Below, in pieces: positions 49,449 to 60,629 of a stretch of 64,000 bases of DNA. The notes below the pieces were generated by a model, which worked only from the letters and a program-made list of their open reading frames with translations, searched no databases and had not been told where the DNA came from. Each line of letters starts with the position of its first letter. Position 1 is the stretch's first letter. Origin of the DNA: Hyalella azteca (lineage: Eukaryota; Arthropoda; Malacostraca; Amphipoda; Hyalellidae). The translations under genes were made by a program, and so were the position numbers. Location: the NCBI RefSeq assembly GCF_000764305.2, contig NW_025935717.1:372001-436000 (forward strand). Reading direction: 5' to 3'.

Positions 49449-51572
49449 TTATCCTAAAAATTTTCCGAAATCTCCAAAACTGTCGAAGGTGAAAGGAGTA
49501 TGCCCGAGACTATAACCTGTTGCAGAAGGTTCGAGTTTCTGCTGAGCACCAGCTACTGGTGCGTTCGATGCGCCAACGGCGAAGTTGTTAAAACCAACTG
49601 GATGACCTAAATTTGGGTAATAAAATCCTGTTAGCTGTTTTTTAGGTGCTCCGCCACTTGGATGTTTGTTAGGTTTTGATTTAACATTTTTCGATGGCTG
49701 GTCTTCTCCTTGCTGCCGTATGTGTTCTGATTGCTCTGTGTCTCTTTCTTGGGTGGGAGATTCTTCTTCTTCCTCTTCTTCTTCTGCTTCCTGAGTCTCT
49801 GATTCTTGGAGTCGTGGTCGATCTCGTCGGTATGATTTTTGCGATTGATGCCGAAGGGGTCTCTGCACTTCACTTTCGTCTTCAGGGTCCTCAATTTCAT
49901 GGTGGTAGCTCGTATTCTGTTCTTCCGGGGGCTCTTCATTTTGAGTAGAGTGGGCGTACGACCCTTCACGAGTGGGTGGTTCGTCGTGACTTTCGTCGTC
50001 CGGATCTCTAGCACTTTCGTCGTGTCCTTCTGCGCTCTGGTGAGGCTCGTATTTTTGGTCAGAATATTCTTCTTGGTTTTCTTGGGGAGGTGGCGGGGGT
50101 GGTCTTCGTTTGCGTGGTGAGCCGTTAGGTCTTTTATTTCTGTATCTATTAGGTCTCGAGCGTTTGGATTCGTCATAAGGAGCATGGTTATCTCTTACTT
50201 GATTTTCTCTTTTACTGTCTCGCTGTTCTTCAAACTTGGTGGAAACCTTTCCACGTGGATGGTAGCCATTCGGCTGCGGGCTTTCGGATTCCACGTTTTG
50301 ATGGTCAGAATGTGTACCTTGGAGGAGGCCATGGTTATCTGGATTTTGTTCTCGCAAATCTTCGTCTTGCACTTCATTCCCGTAAACAGGTTTCTTGTAC
50401 TTTCTAGGCCGACGACGTCTAAAACCTCGTTGTGGGGGATATTCCTGCTCGTGAGGGACATCTTCACTTTGTGGTTCTCCGTTTTCAGTTACATGAACTT
50501 CAGGTTGACTGAAATGATTTGAGTTTTGTTGAGGATGATGTTGTGAATGTTGCGGTCGGGGAATACTCTGGGAATGAGTTCGTAAGGCAGAACCGGATGA
50601 ACCGTGAGGTGCATGCAGTGGAACACTGTGAATGCTGTGAGTAGATTTATTGTCTTTGGTTGGACTGCGAGGAGGCCCTTGGCCATGGTGGTTTGGCTTC
50701 TGCCTAAATCTGGGCTTCTGGCCTCCCGGGATGGCATTTGGATGAGGTCGTTGTTTGGGGTTTCCGAATGGCTGAACATTGGGTGATACAGAATGATGAT
50801 GAAGTTTAATATGGGGATTTCTTAGATGAGGAGGGTTATGATGAGGGTTACGATGAGGGTTACGATGAGGGTTATGATGAGTATTGCCTCCGTTTGGATT
50901 TAGAAATTGATTCTGAGGAAGATTTTGATTTTGCTTGGGAAGAATTTGAGGCGGTGACACTCGATAGTCTTGATTTTTATGCGCTTCATTTGGTGATGAT
51001 CCATGAATAATTACGTCTCCCTGACTTGGTTCACGGTAATGAGAATTCGAATAACCCGTGGGTCTCTGATGTGGATGGAGGGGCCTACCATTGTACGTTT
51101 GCTCTCTAGGATGTTGGTGGGATTGTTGCTGATGAGGATGCTGTTCGTTACGGTACAAAGGTGGGCGTTTAGAGTGAGGGGGGCGGCGAGGATCAGTTTG
51201 ATATTGCCTGGGTTGGATATTATGTTCTGAAGTAGAATGAGCTCCCTCTGGAACTTTTTTTATTACTTCATGAGAAGAATGTGCAGTTTTGGGGCTTAAA
51301 AAAGAACCGTCGTAAGCGATACCTTGTCGATTAACGGAACTGGATTCGGAAATAGATGTTTTAACGGGAGCGTAATGACTGTGATGTCCTTTATGGTCAT
51401 CTCCTTTTTTGTGGCTCTTGCCTTTCTTGTGACCGCCTTTAGCCCCTTTCTTATGGGCGTGATGCTCTTCGCCGTCATAGCCGAACTTGCCTTTAATATC
51501 GGAGTAATCTTCGTGATATTTTCCTTTGATGCTGAATGAATCTCCTCCTTTGTGGTCCCATGTCTTGCCTCC
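49449..51572 (-). CDS. Gene B terminal exon: His/Pro/Asn tail with basic and acidic blocks
   Basis: Acceptor TTTTTAACAG, then GGKTWDHKGGDSFSIKGKYH, HKKGAKGGHKKGKSHKKGDD and DDHKGHHSHYAPVKTS: the counterpart of two exons of gene A fused in one. It continues 707 codons: NPHRNPHRNPHHNP repeats, a basic RGFRRRRPRKYKKP patch, KRRPPPPPP, then Glu-rich QEAEEEEEEEE and the closing HTPFTFDSFGDFGKFLG. The stop is TAA at 49451-49449. A Ser/Thr/Tyr-rich segment with many acidic neighbours could be phosphorylated; that is inference. Confidence 0.88.
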   Translation of the reverse strand, partial: GGKTWDHKGGDSFSIKGKYHEDYSDIKGKFGYDGEEHHAHKKGAKGGHKKGKSHKKGDDHKGHHSHYAPVKTSISESSSVNRQGIAYDGSFLSPKTAHSSHEVIKKVPEGAHSTSEHNIQPRQYQTDPRRPPHSKRPPLYRNEQHPHQQQSHQHPREQTYNGRPLHPHQRPTGYSNSHYREPSQGDVIIHGSSPNEAHKNQDYRVSPPQILPKQNQNLPQNQFLNPNGGNTHHNPHRNPHRNPHHNPPHLRNPHIKLHHHSVSPNVQPFGNPKQRPHPNAIPGGQKPRFRQKPNHHGQGPPRSPTKDNKSTHSIHSVPLHAPHGSSGSALRTHSQSIPRPQHSQHHPQQNSNHFSQPEVHVTENGEPQSEDVPHEQEYPPQRGFRRRRPRKYKKPVYGNEVQDEDLREQNPDNHGLLQGTHSDHQNVESESPQPNGYHPRGKVSTKFEEQRDSKRENQVRDNHAPYDESKRSRPNRYRNKRPNGSPRKRRPPPPPPQENQEEYSDQKYEPHQSAEGHDESARDPDDESHDEPPTREGSYAHSTQNEEPPEEQNTSYHHEIEDPEDESEVQRPLRHQSQKSYRRDRPRLQESETQEAEEEEEEEESPTQERDTEQSEHIRQQGEDQPSKNVKSKPNKHPSGGAPKKQLTGFYYPNLGHPVGFNNFAVGASNAPVAGAQQKLEPSATGYSLGHTPFTFDSFGDFGKFLG

Positions 51573-54500
51573 CTGTTAAAAATTAAGCATTTCATCTGGA
51601 CCAAAGGTTAATTATGCTGATAAATCACATAAGACTTTATTGCAATTCAATGAAGTAGGTAATATAAATCCTCTAATTTCACTCGGAATAGAACAAAACA
51701 TTTTTTAGGATAATGGGTATTATTTGAATTAGTGCAATAAAATCTGATTGAAATTTCCATAATAAATGATTGAAATGGCTCTCTATCCCCATTTATCATG
51801 TGTTCAATTAAGTGAATTTGAAAAAATTAGCGGAAATTCAATGTAGTTTTAATAATTCTAAAGCATGCTGGTTTCCCAGAGCAAAATATGCCTTTTCCAA
51901 TTTCCGTGGTATTATGCAAATACTTACTGCAAATTTTCCCCCCTCGTGCTTCTTTCCTTTGCCTTTCTTGTAGTATCCTTCCTCTTCTTCGTATGAGCTC
52001 CCGTATTTGTTTTTAATCATTTTATGGCTATCGTCGTGTTTGTGGCCGTGAGCGTCGTGGTCCTCGGTATTTTTGAAGCCCTGAAATACAATAAAACAAT
52101 TAAGAAACGATTTCAATTAAATTTAAACTAAAAATTATTATATTCCATGTTCGGAGATGAATATCAACAAAAAAAACAGTGAATGATGCGATTTTTATAC
52201 CTTAAACTACTAAAATAATATTAAGGCTGTACAAGAAAGAATAAATTGTTGAATATGATATCAGATATTAGAATCAACACTCGACTGGTAACAATATTGT
52301 GGTGCTAACTTTGATGGAAAACTTTCACAGATTACCTTGTCATGATGTCCTTTGTGGAACTTTCCCTTGTGGCCAACCTTCTTCCCTTTGGCACCTTCGT
52401 CTCCTTTTTTGAAACCACCTTTATGTTTTTGTTTGTGTTCTGATCCTTTATAACCTTTACCTCCACCTTCTTTGTGTTTCTGGAGGTGGAACATGAATTA
52501 TCAGGTGGGATTGGCAGTTGAAAGATGGTTTTATTCTTCTCTTTCCAGTCGAGATACAACGAAAATGGCTGGAATGTGTGTCCAAATGGGAACAATCTAC
52601 TTAATTTTTCATCAATCGCTTACGGGAAATAATATATTAATCAGAGACAAACAAGGAAAAAAATGAGGTTATTTTTAATGTATTTTTAAAATTTTTAGCT
52701 GAAATAGCATTTATTTCATGCGATAATGAAACCGAAAATTCATGCTTTTTTAAACCACTTATTTATAAGCAAATCTACTGAGTTACACATTTCCATATTC
52801 GAATTCGAAGGCATATCCAATTTCGTATAAAAATTCGAGTATTTATAGGACGCTTATTTTTTTAGGTACGATCTATTCTCTGAAAAATAAAAATTCAGAC
52901 GAGTCCAATGATAAGTGTCCGTCTAGAATCCGGACTTGTTACACAAACATAGCCAATAGAACATTTCCTTTGAAAACGTTGCTTTGAATTTCAAGCGAAA
53001 AAAATGAAAAAGAAAAACAAAATTTTAAATAGGATAATGAAACTGGTTTTTTCCTGCCCCAGTTATAATTAAATAATATAAGAATTTAAGCAATTATTCA
53101 ACGATAACATGAATTATATTCCGCTACAGTCAATATTTCGGCCAGCTCTTCGACGACGTTCTGAACTCCTGCCGAGTAAAGTTAAAGCTTCGTTGATATA
53201 ATTATAATTATATAAATATAATTATATTTATATAAATATATAAAATATAATATAAAATATAATTATATAAAATATAATTAAATATAATTATATATAAGCT
53301 TTGATATAACCAGTGGCTTTAGGAAATATTCCCAAGTAAATAGATTTTCAATACAGGTTAATGAACTAATGAAATTTATCGAATTGGTTAACAACAACTA
53401 AGTAATTAAATCATTTTTATTTGCATAGGAGTTACCAGATTTATTCACAGCAAAATGCGCCTTCAAAATGTTCGTTTTAAATTTTCAAAATTTACTCTCT
53501 ACAATAAGGTGTATAAATTTAATTTTTGCTATCAACTGCTCATTCCTTTCAAATAATGCCACATAAAGATGAACCTACATACAAATTTGTTATTGTATAT
53601 TTATTTTTTAAGATGCTATAACCCGATATTTAAATTTGCAAATAGCATTTAAATATATTCGAATTTACCCAAATTCAGATTGAATTATTTTGTAGGTTAT
53701 TTTCTAAATTTATATAGATATTTATCTCAATGATGTGAACCTTTTAGGAACCATCAAAATTCCCTCTATTACAATTAATTAGTTAATTACTAATCTTCAA
53801 GCAAGATTTAATAGTTATTGAATGAGATGAAATTATTAGCATATTTCAGTAATTTATTCTAACCGATATGTATAGTTGAAAAATATCAAAATTTATATCA
53901 TTTATAATACACATCGCATGCACATTTTAAATGGAAATTTCCAAACTAATATTTTACCGAAACAATATTTATTTATATGATGCAATACCCCCCGGATTTT
54001 TCAAGCAGCTACCACAGCTCACCGAGTGATGGCCTTTAGCGTAGTTGCCGAACGAGTGTTTGTCGAAATGGTCGTCTTGATGGTAGCCTTTCTTGTCCTT
54101 GTAGTCGTGCCCCTTCACATACCCTGACTTGTGCTTCTTGTCACCACCTTTCTTCCCCTTGTGCCCTTCAGCGTGGTGACTTCTGTGGTGACCTGGGTGC
54201 ATTTGAAAGGAGGAAATTCTGTGTATTACTTATTATCATTGCAAAATTGTCCTCTTAGCTGTGATGAGTTTTAATATGGTGTTTGTATTGTTGTATTATA
54301 CGAGTAGTGCGTTTAAAATTTAAATGTAAAACATTGCTTCTCTTCCCTTGAATAATAGTATGTATAGTTTTCTGCCAAAAACGATTAAAATAGAATATTG
54401 TTTATTCAAATGCCTCAACAATTGAAAATTAAAATTTTCCTGTTAAGATTATCTCGATAGAAGTTAGAATTAACTGAGAAGATGAGTATAAAATTAAGTA

Positions 54501-57500
54501 TTATCTATTATTTTTTCGGAAATATTTTATCATTTCTCATGGCCAATTGGAAAGTAATGAAAACGCTTCATAAATCCTTGTAGAGACTAAGAGAGAAAAA
54601 TGAGGGAAATACAACCTAGTACATGAAAAATATTGTTTTCTGGAAATATGGCTATTAGAACCCGTAGAAATTTAGAAGGTTTTCTCTGTCTAGCGCAAAT
54701 CACAACAGTTATTCCGTGTATTCTTTTCTTTTAACGAGTTCAAAAAGTTATTATTCAATCGAATCCTCAACAAAACCTAAGAAGATTTCAGACTATAATC
54801 CGACAGTGAGACAGACGGGTCGCTCGGATCCCTCACAAATGAACTTAAGATCTCCAGAAACAAGTTAATGCGATTAGCCGCAGATTTAATAGTAAATAAT
54901 AAAATTTGGGTTAGAATAGCGGAGCAGTTTATATCCAGAGCTTAGAAGCAAGATATATAAATAAAAAATAATGCATTGTACAAGGAGCCAAAGTCGTTAA
55001 GTTCGAATTTGAAAGAAAAACTATATAGGAAATTTACTATTTTTCTTACCAATCAAAATTTTTCGAGACGGAGCTCCATCATTATGCATATGATTAAAAT
55101 TTCGTAATGAAGTTAAAAAAATCTGACATTATAACTTTGTATCTTGTAGAACGCTTAATCACGATTTTTAGTCCTTCTCCAACACTCGTGGAGAGCTTCT
55201 AAAGCGCTACTTCATAATTCCATCATTCGATTTGTTAGAGTTGATATGCCAAATCCAGTTCCTTTGGCTTTGCCAGTGACAAACATGGTTTTCATAATAT
55301 ATTATTGATTCCAGTCTCTCTCAGTTAAGTTCCTAATATTAAAATAAATGCCTAAAGTCTCCAAAACCATTTATTCACGATTATCACAAATCATTTTTAA
55401 TAACCATTTAGGAGTGGTTATAACCACACACTCGTCATATATTTTAACATTAAATAAATAAGCAAAACCTAATGTTCACTTAACGACCGATAAACCAGTA
55501 GTACATCAGCGAGCAATACTACAGCAGTTCAAATAATTTTCGAATGCTGGACTTTAGCCGATCTCTTCAGCCAGATTATGAAAAAAGATGAACCCTACAG
55601 CACCAAGAGACTGGTCTTAAATCTGCATGTGCTGTTTTCAGACGAAAGTTTCGCCTTCGACTGAAAGAACAAAAGTGAATTTATTTCTAGATTTTTTTCA
55701 AATTAAATTAGCATTTTAAGTGAATTTCAGTCCTACTACGAAAGTTTGTTCAGCTCTTTTCCTACAAGTTTTGTTTACTCAATCTCCTTCCGCTTTAATT
55801 CATTTAAATAATAGTTAGGTACAAACACTACCATTTCGCGTCATTGTGACCCAACTACGCTAAAAAATCTTAAAAAATTGCACAGGCAACGACTTTTGGC
55901 GAAGGATATTCATTTATTCTACGTACGTCAAGGAAATTCGGCCTTTCATCGATCAGGTTGCATCGAGAAAAATTATTCAGCCGAAATTTGACTGGAAACT
56001 TCAAGAAAAATATTGGATCCTGACGCTGTTATTGTGACCTAAGCCACTGAGCCACGCATATTATGTAACGGGGGAACTTTTTCACTAAATAAACTCTCAT
56101 AAAATTTACGAGGATTTTGCGATGGACTTTCGAATTGGCTCAAACTTGACGTGAACTATACAAAATAAATATGGTCATTCTGGAATTATCTGGACGATTG
56201 CTTAAAAATTAGCCGGCCACGTCAGCGTAATGTTGTTCACTACTTTTGAAATTTTAACCAACGCAACTCTAATTGCGATGCTTAATTACTCATCATCTCA
56301 CTGCCACCACATGCGCCACGTACATGCGGATTTGCGCACACGCTGTGTGTGTGCAGACGCACGTCGTATATGAGCATGTGTACACACGCTATGCATATGG
56401 GCATGCGTACACGCTATGCATATGCGCATGTGTACACGCTATGCATATGCGCATGTGTACACAGGCTATGTATATGCGCATGTGTACACACGCTATGCAT
56501 ATGCGCATGTGTACACACGCTATGCATATGCGCATGTGTACACACGCTATGCATATGCGCATGTGTACACACGTTACGCATATGCGCATGTGTACACACG
56601 CTATGCATATGCTTGCATATATACACGCGACGTACATGCATGAAGTACATGCAAACATGCTACGTAAATGCACACACTCTACGTATATGTATATATGCAC
56701 ATACGCCATGCATGTGCGTAGATGTACAACCGTTTCATGCATGCGTATGTACACAACGCATATGCGTATATACAGTGTAGGCTGTATATACGCATAGGCA
56801 CATTTTATGCATATACAGCGTGGGCTGTAACTGATTCACAAACTGAAATCTTGAAATAGAAACAAAGTCGAAGGTGAAAATTTGCTGGTGAAGGAAATCA
56901 TGTAAAAATGCAGAAAATATCACAGAATGAATGGTCGAAATATATTTTCGTAAAGCGCCATCGTTAGAATAGACATCAATAATAAAAATCAATGTCCGCA
57001 AGTAGTTATAGTGGAAATAGTTCAGCGTAAAGGTGTATCCGAAGTATATTCATTGAAAAAAATTCCAGTTACACATCGAGCAAATTTTAAGTGGACGGAA
57101 ATGAAAGTCCTTACGACGGAAATGACGATGGAAATGAAAGTCATTAAAATTAGTCGTCACGATTGAAGTTGTCGAAGAAAATTCCGAGTTAAATTTCTAG
57201 TTCATCTTAAAATGGTTCTCAATTATAATAATGTGAATAAAATAAGCAAGGTCCAGCAATGCAACAACACAAAGGACGTCTGAAATAATAAAAATATTAA
57301 AAATTAGTAAATTAAATTTTTACCTGTTGCAGCAGCGATCATGTCTTGAACTGCGTGCGCATTCGGTGACTGGGACGCCTGCCCCGCGCCATCTGTGCGC
57401 ACGGTGTCAGAAATGAAATGAAGGAATAGTTTTCCGTTCACGTTTTAGCATTAAATTTCAATTTTCATTTTCAAAATAGAATGTAAATTTCAGCTTTTTC

Positions 57501-59386
57501 TGCGAAAAAAATAATTTTATTTCTCATTTTATTTCACATTGAAAATATTATTTTTGTCAATAACATTCATGGTTTGAAGCTATGCTACAGGCACGTTCAT
57601 CACTAAACTTGAAAAAAAAATACAACAATTATTAGATGAAAATGTTTAACATTTTGTTCATAACTATATTAGAGAATAATGTTATGGGTTCATTGGTTTT
57701 GAATTGACGGGTAAATATGCAATACAATTTAAACATTTTGGAATAACCTCAATATCGAGAAATCATGCAATACAAAAATCTGGCTGACTAATTCACATTC
57801 ATCGGCAATAATGAATTCATGAAAAAACTGGTTCTCCCAGATGGCATCCCTAATTACTGTTTTTTCATTTTGTGTGAAATTTCACCAAATCACGGTTTCT
57901 GCATTTCGACTCATTTCGGAGTGGTAAATATTTGAACAGCAAATACTTTACCGCTGCAACCTACGCCGGTAGAAATGAAATTCCATGTTCTAAAACTTTT
58001 ACAATTCATTCTCTAACGGTAACATTTCGTGCTATAAACATAAGAGCTGCTGATTTATAATAACTATTTTCATAATGAAAGCATTGAAAACGCTCAAATA
58101 AAGGACAACGCAGGAAACATAAGCTTATAACGATAATAATCTATATAATATAAAATTTTAAGGCATAAATCTGTTCACTTTACCGTTAGGTTCTGCTACG
58201 GCGAAGAAGGCTCGGCCAATCAGGCGCTTGGTTTGAGGAGCTTCAGACGCTGACACGGCGACCTGTGCGACGACGGCAACCGCGACGACGAGACGAAACA
58301 TTTTCCCCACCATCTTTTTCTGGGGAAAAATATGAAAATTTACGTTCAATTGGAGACAAAAATCAAAATTTCATGCGCAACAATTTCTCAGCACCTTTTT
58401 CCAGGGAAAAATATGGAAATTTACATTGAATTGGAGACGAAAATTAAAATTTCATGCGCGACAATTTCGCAGCACCTTTTTCCAGGGAAAAATATGGAAA
58501 TTTACATTCAATTGGAGACGAAAATTAAAATTTCATGCGCAACAATTTCTCAGCACCTTCCTCCAGGGAAAAATATGGAAATTTACATTGAATTGGAGAC
58601 GAAAATTAAGATTTCATTCGCAACAATTTCACAGCACCTTTTTCCAGGGAAAAAATTGAAATTTACATTCAATTGGGGCCAAAAATTAAAATTTCATGCA
58701 CAACAATTTATCAGTATCTTTTATGGGGAAAAAGTTTACATTCACTTGGTGAAAAAAATTAAAATTTATAGTGCAACAATTTCCCCCCATCTTTTTTTCT
58801 GGAGAAAAAGCAGACATTTGTATTCCATTTTGAATATACAAATGAAAATTGAAAGCCGATAAATGCATGAACGGGAAATTATTCGTGACGGGACTCTAAG
58901 TGAACATTTACCAAACTAAAGAACACTAATGTCAAGGACGCCAGATTTGCAAACTAGAAATTGAATTAATTTATTTTTGTATTATTCTTGATTATAAATG
59001 CGCAATTATTATCGGTAATAAGAGATGCTCAAGAACTATTAATTTTTAACACTTGTTCATCCGTGAATTGTTTCATTTTCGTAGAAATTAAAATCAACAT
59101 ACAAGTCCTGAAATTTTCTCAACTAATTTTTTCCAAAAATTATTATTATGACCAAGTTTATTTCGACCGAATGATATTGATAGAAATATAGTTTATTTTT
59201 AATAGGTCTACTACAATTCCGTACCATTGTACTAAAGTTGTACAAAAAAGTACACTAATAAGTAATTGTAAGCAGCTATTGTAATGAATAAAAATACGTT
59301 GAATTTGATGTAATATATTAATCAGATTTAATATTGGGTGGTCACGAAACTTATTTCAATTTCCTTCTCACCTGCGCAGCCGTCAT
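49449..59386 (-). CDS. Gene B: secreted Lys/His/Gly-rich protein, paralogue of gene A (7 coding exons)
   Basis: Exons on minus: 59386-59372, 58319-58184, 57392-57324, 54192-54023, 52479-52336, 52080-51928 and 51572-49449; about 936 aa. Phases agree throughout (0,1,1,0,0,0). The signal peptide is MFRLVVAVAVVAQVAVSA, cut before SEAPQTKR. Start choice: MTAAQ in exon 59386 is in frame, but Met 58313 or 58301 would also work. Residues about 75-229 are His/Lys/Gly-rich (AEGHKGKKGGDKKHKSGY; GFKNTEDHDAHGHKHDD). The 144- and 153-nt exons match those of gene A in length and order, and the 153-nt exon begins GFKN in both. The long last exon is Pro/His/Gln/Arg-rich and ends FDSFGDFGKFLG. Tail-to-tail with A, so probably an inverted duplication. 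A secreted structural role is inferred. Confidence 0.8.
52336..52479 (-). CDS. Gene B 144-nt Lys/Gly/His exon
   Basis: Phase 0 at both ends. It reads KHKEGGGKGYKGSEHKQKHK ... FHKGHHDK. Same length as gene A exon 37252-37395 (KYHDKKAKKYKHDDHKKKYH...), supporting common descent despite rapid sequence drift. Confidence 0.8.
54023..54192 (-). CDS. Gene B 170-nt His/Lys exon
   Basis: Acceptor TGCACCCAG, donor TCG|GTGAGC. It reads HHRSHHAEGHKGKKGGDKKH ... DYKDKKGYHQDDHFDKHSFG. Counterpart of gene A exon 36602-36747. Confidence 0.8.
54200..56270 (-). other. Gene B intron 3, first part
   Basis: AT-rich intron sequence; no gene or clear repeat is recognised. Confidence 0.45.
56340..56825. repeat. 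27-bp alternating purine-pyrimidine minisatellite (Z-DNA potential)
   Basis: The core unit is GTGTACACACGCTATGCATATGCGCAT-like, with about eight regular copies (56390-56620) and degenerate flanks. Nearly every step is purine-pyrimidine with about one phase break per unit, and it contains TGCA and TATGCATA palindromes. The unit length is divisible by 3, so frames on both strands stay open (HMRMCTHAM); they are not genes. It lies in an intron of gene B. Confidence 0.93.
58320..58740. repeat. 81-bp minisatellite abutting the gene B signal-peptide exon
   Basis: About five copies of a unit with CCAGGGAAAAATATGGAAAT, TTACATTGAATTGGAGACGA and AATTTCATGCGCAACAATTT. In the copy next to the gene, the minus-strand tract reads TATTTTTCCCCAG and serves as the acceptor of exon 58319-58184; other copies read TATTTTTCCCTGG. 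The plus-strand frame (KNMEIYIELETKIKI) is an artefact of the 81-bp period. Confidence 0.9.
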
Positions 59387-60097
59387 ATCAGCTAATGGCT
59401 TCTGTATAAAACAACAAAAGCACTAACGTATAAACAAAGGCACTAACAGCAGCGGTGCGTGTTAGCGTTGCACGATTGTCTTTTAACAAACCTGATGATT
59501 CGGAAGCTTCCGCATTTCGCAAAATCCGCGTGTGAGTTCAGAGAATCCAAACAATTAAACGTAAATCGAAGAAAGCAATATTATTGCAACGTGTAGTCTT
59601 GGTTACCACATTGGCAATATTTGCCTACCACGGCTGACGAGTAATAAATTTCTAGGTTTTTCTGTACTGCTTCATTGTTTATTAAATTAATATTCTGTTC
59701 CCGAAACAAATGTTATTTCGAACAATTTTTCAAAATCAATTCTCATCAGCACTCTCGATATGAAATTAAAGTTACAAAAAATCAGGAATTATAAAAAACG
59801 GGGTTTCAATGGAAGTTCAAGCAAGATTATTTCACTTATGTCCAAAATGACTTGTTGGTAGTAAGCGTGTTACCATTTCATTGCATTGCTGTTTCCCCTT
59901 CCCCCAGCATGCCACGTTAAAAAACTGAAAGAACAACCAAATCGGCATAAATTATTGATAAATAGGTTTATTTGAGTCATATAAGGCCTTGGTTCACCAC
60001 AGACAGGCAATTTCAATTCGTAATTAAATCACACCGCGCATACACAAGCCTACAGACAGCTAATTTTAGGCTTAAAATACGTGGGCCGTGTTAAAAA

Positions 60098-60625
60098 AAA
60101 GAGGTCTGCGGTATCACGTCGCACATCATTTATATCGCATCAAAAGGTTTGCGGTATCATGTCGCACATCATTTATATCGCATCAAGAGGTCTGCAGTAT
60201 CATGTCGCATATCATTTATATCGCATCAAGAGGTCTGCGGTATCATGTCGCACATAATTTATATCGCAACAAGAGGTCTGCGGTATCATGTCGCACATAA
60301 TTTATATCGCAACAAGAGGCCTGCGGTATCATGTCGCACATCATTTATATCGCATCAAGAGGTCTGCGGTATCATGTCGCATATCATTTATATCGCATCA
60401 AGAGGTCTGCGGTATCATGTCGCACATAATTTATATCGCATCAAGAGGTCTGCGGTATCATGTCGCACATAATTTATATCGCAACAAGAGGCCTGCGGTA
60501 TCATGTCGCATATCATTTATATCGCATCAAGAGGTCTGCGGTATCAGGTTGCACATCATTTATATCGCATCAAGAGGTCTGCGGTATCAGGTTACACATC
60601 ACTGATACCGCATCAAGAGATCCGT
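60098..60625. repeat. 43-bp minisatellite
   Basis: About twelve copies of a unit with AAGAGGTCTGCGGTATCATG then TCGCACATCATTTATATCGCATC. Highly homogeneous in the middle and degenerate at both ends. Overlapping plus frames (RGLRYHVAHHLYR) are artefacts. Confidence 0.95.
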
Positions 60626-60629
60626 AGTA

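Noticed and set aside
56273..56797. His/Met/Cys-rich frames in both strands
   Set aside because: A 27-bp array with a period divisible by 3; not coding, and inside an intron.
58332..58862. 176-aa repeat protein on plus
   Set aside because: 81-bp minisatellite (27 codons) with no promoter; the minus strand carries the gene B acceptor.
60088..60605. Plus-strand frames reading RGLRYHVAHHLYR repeats
   Set aside because: 43-bp array; the same peptide phases through three frames.
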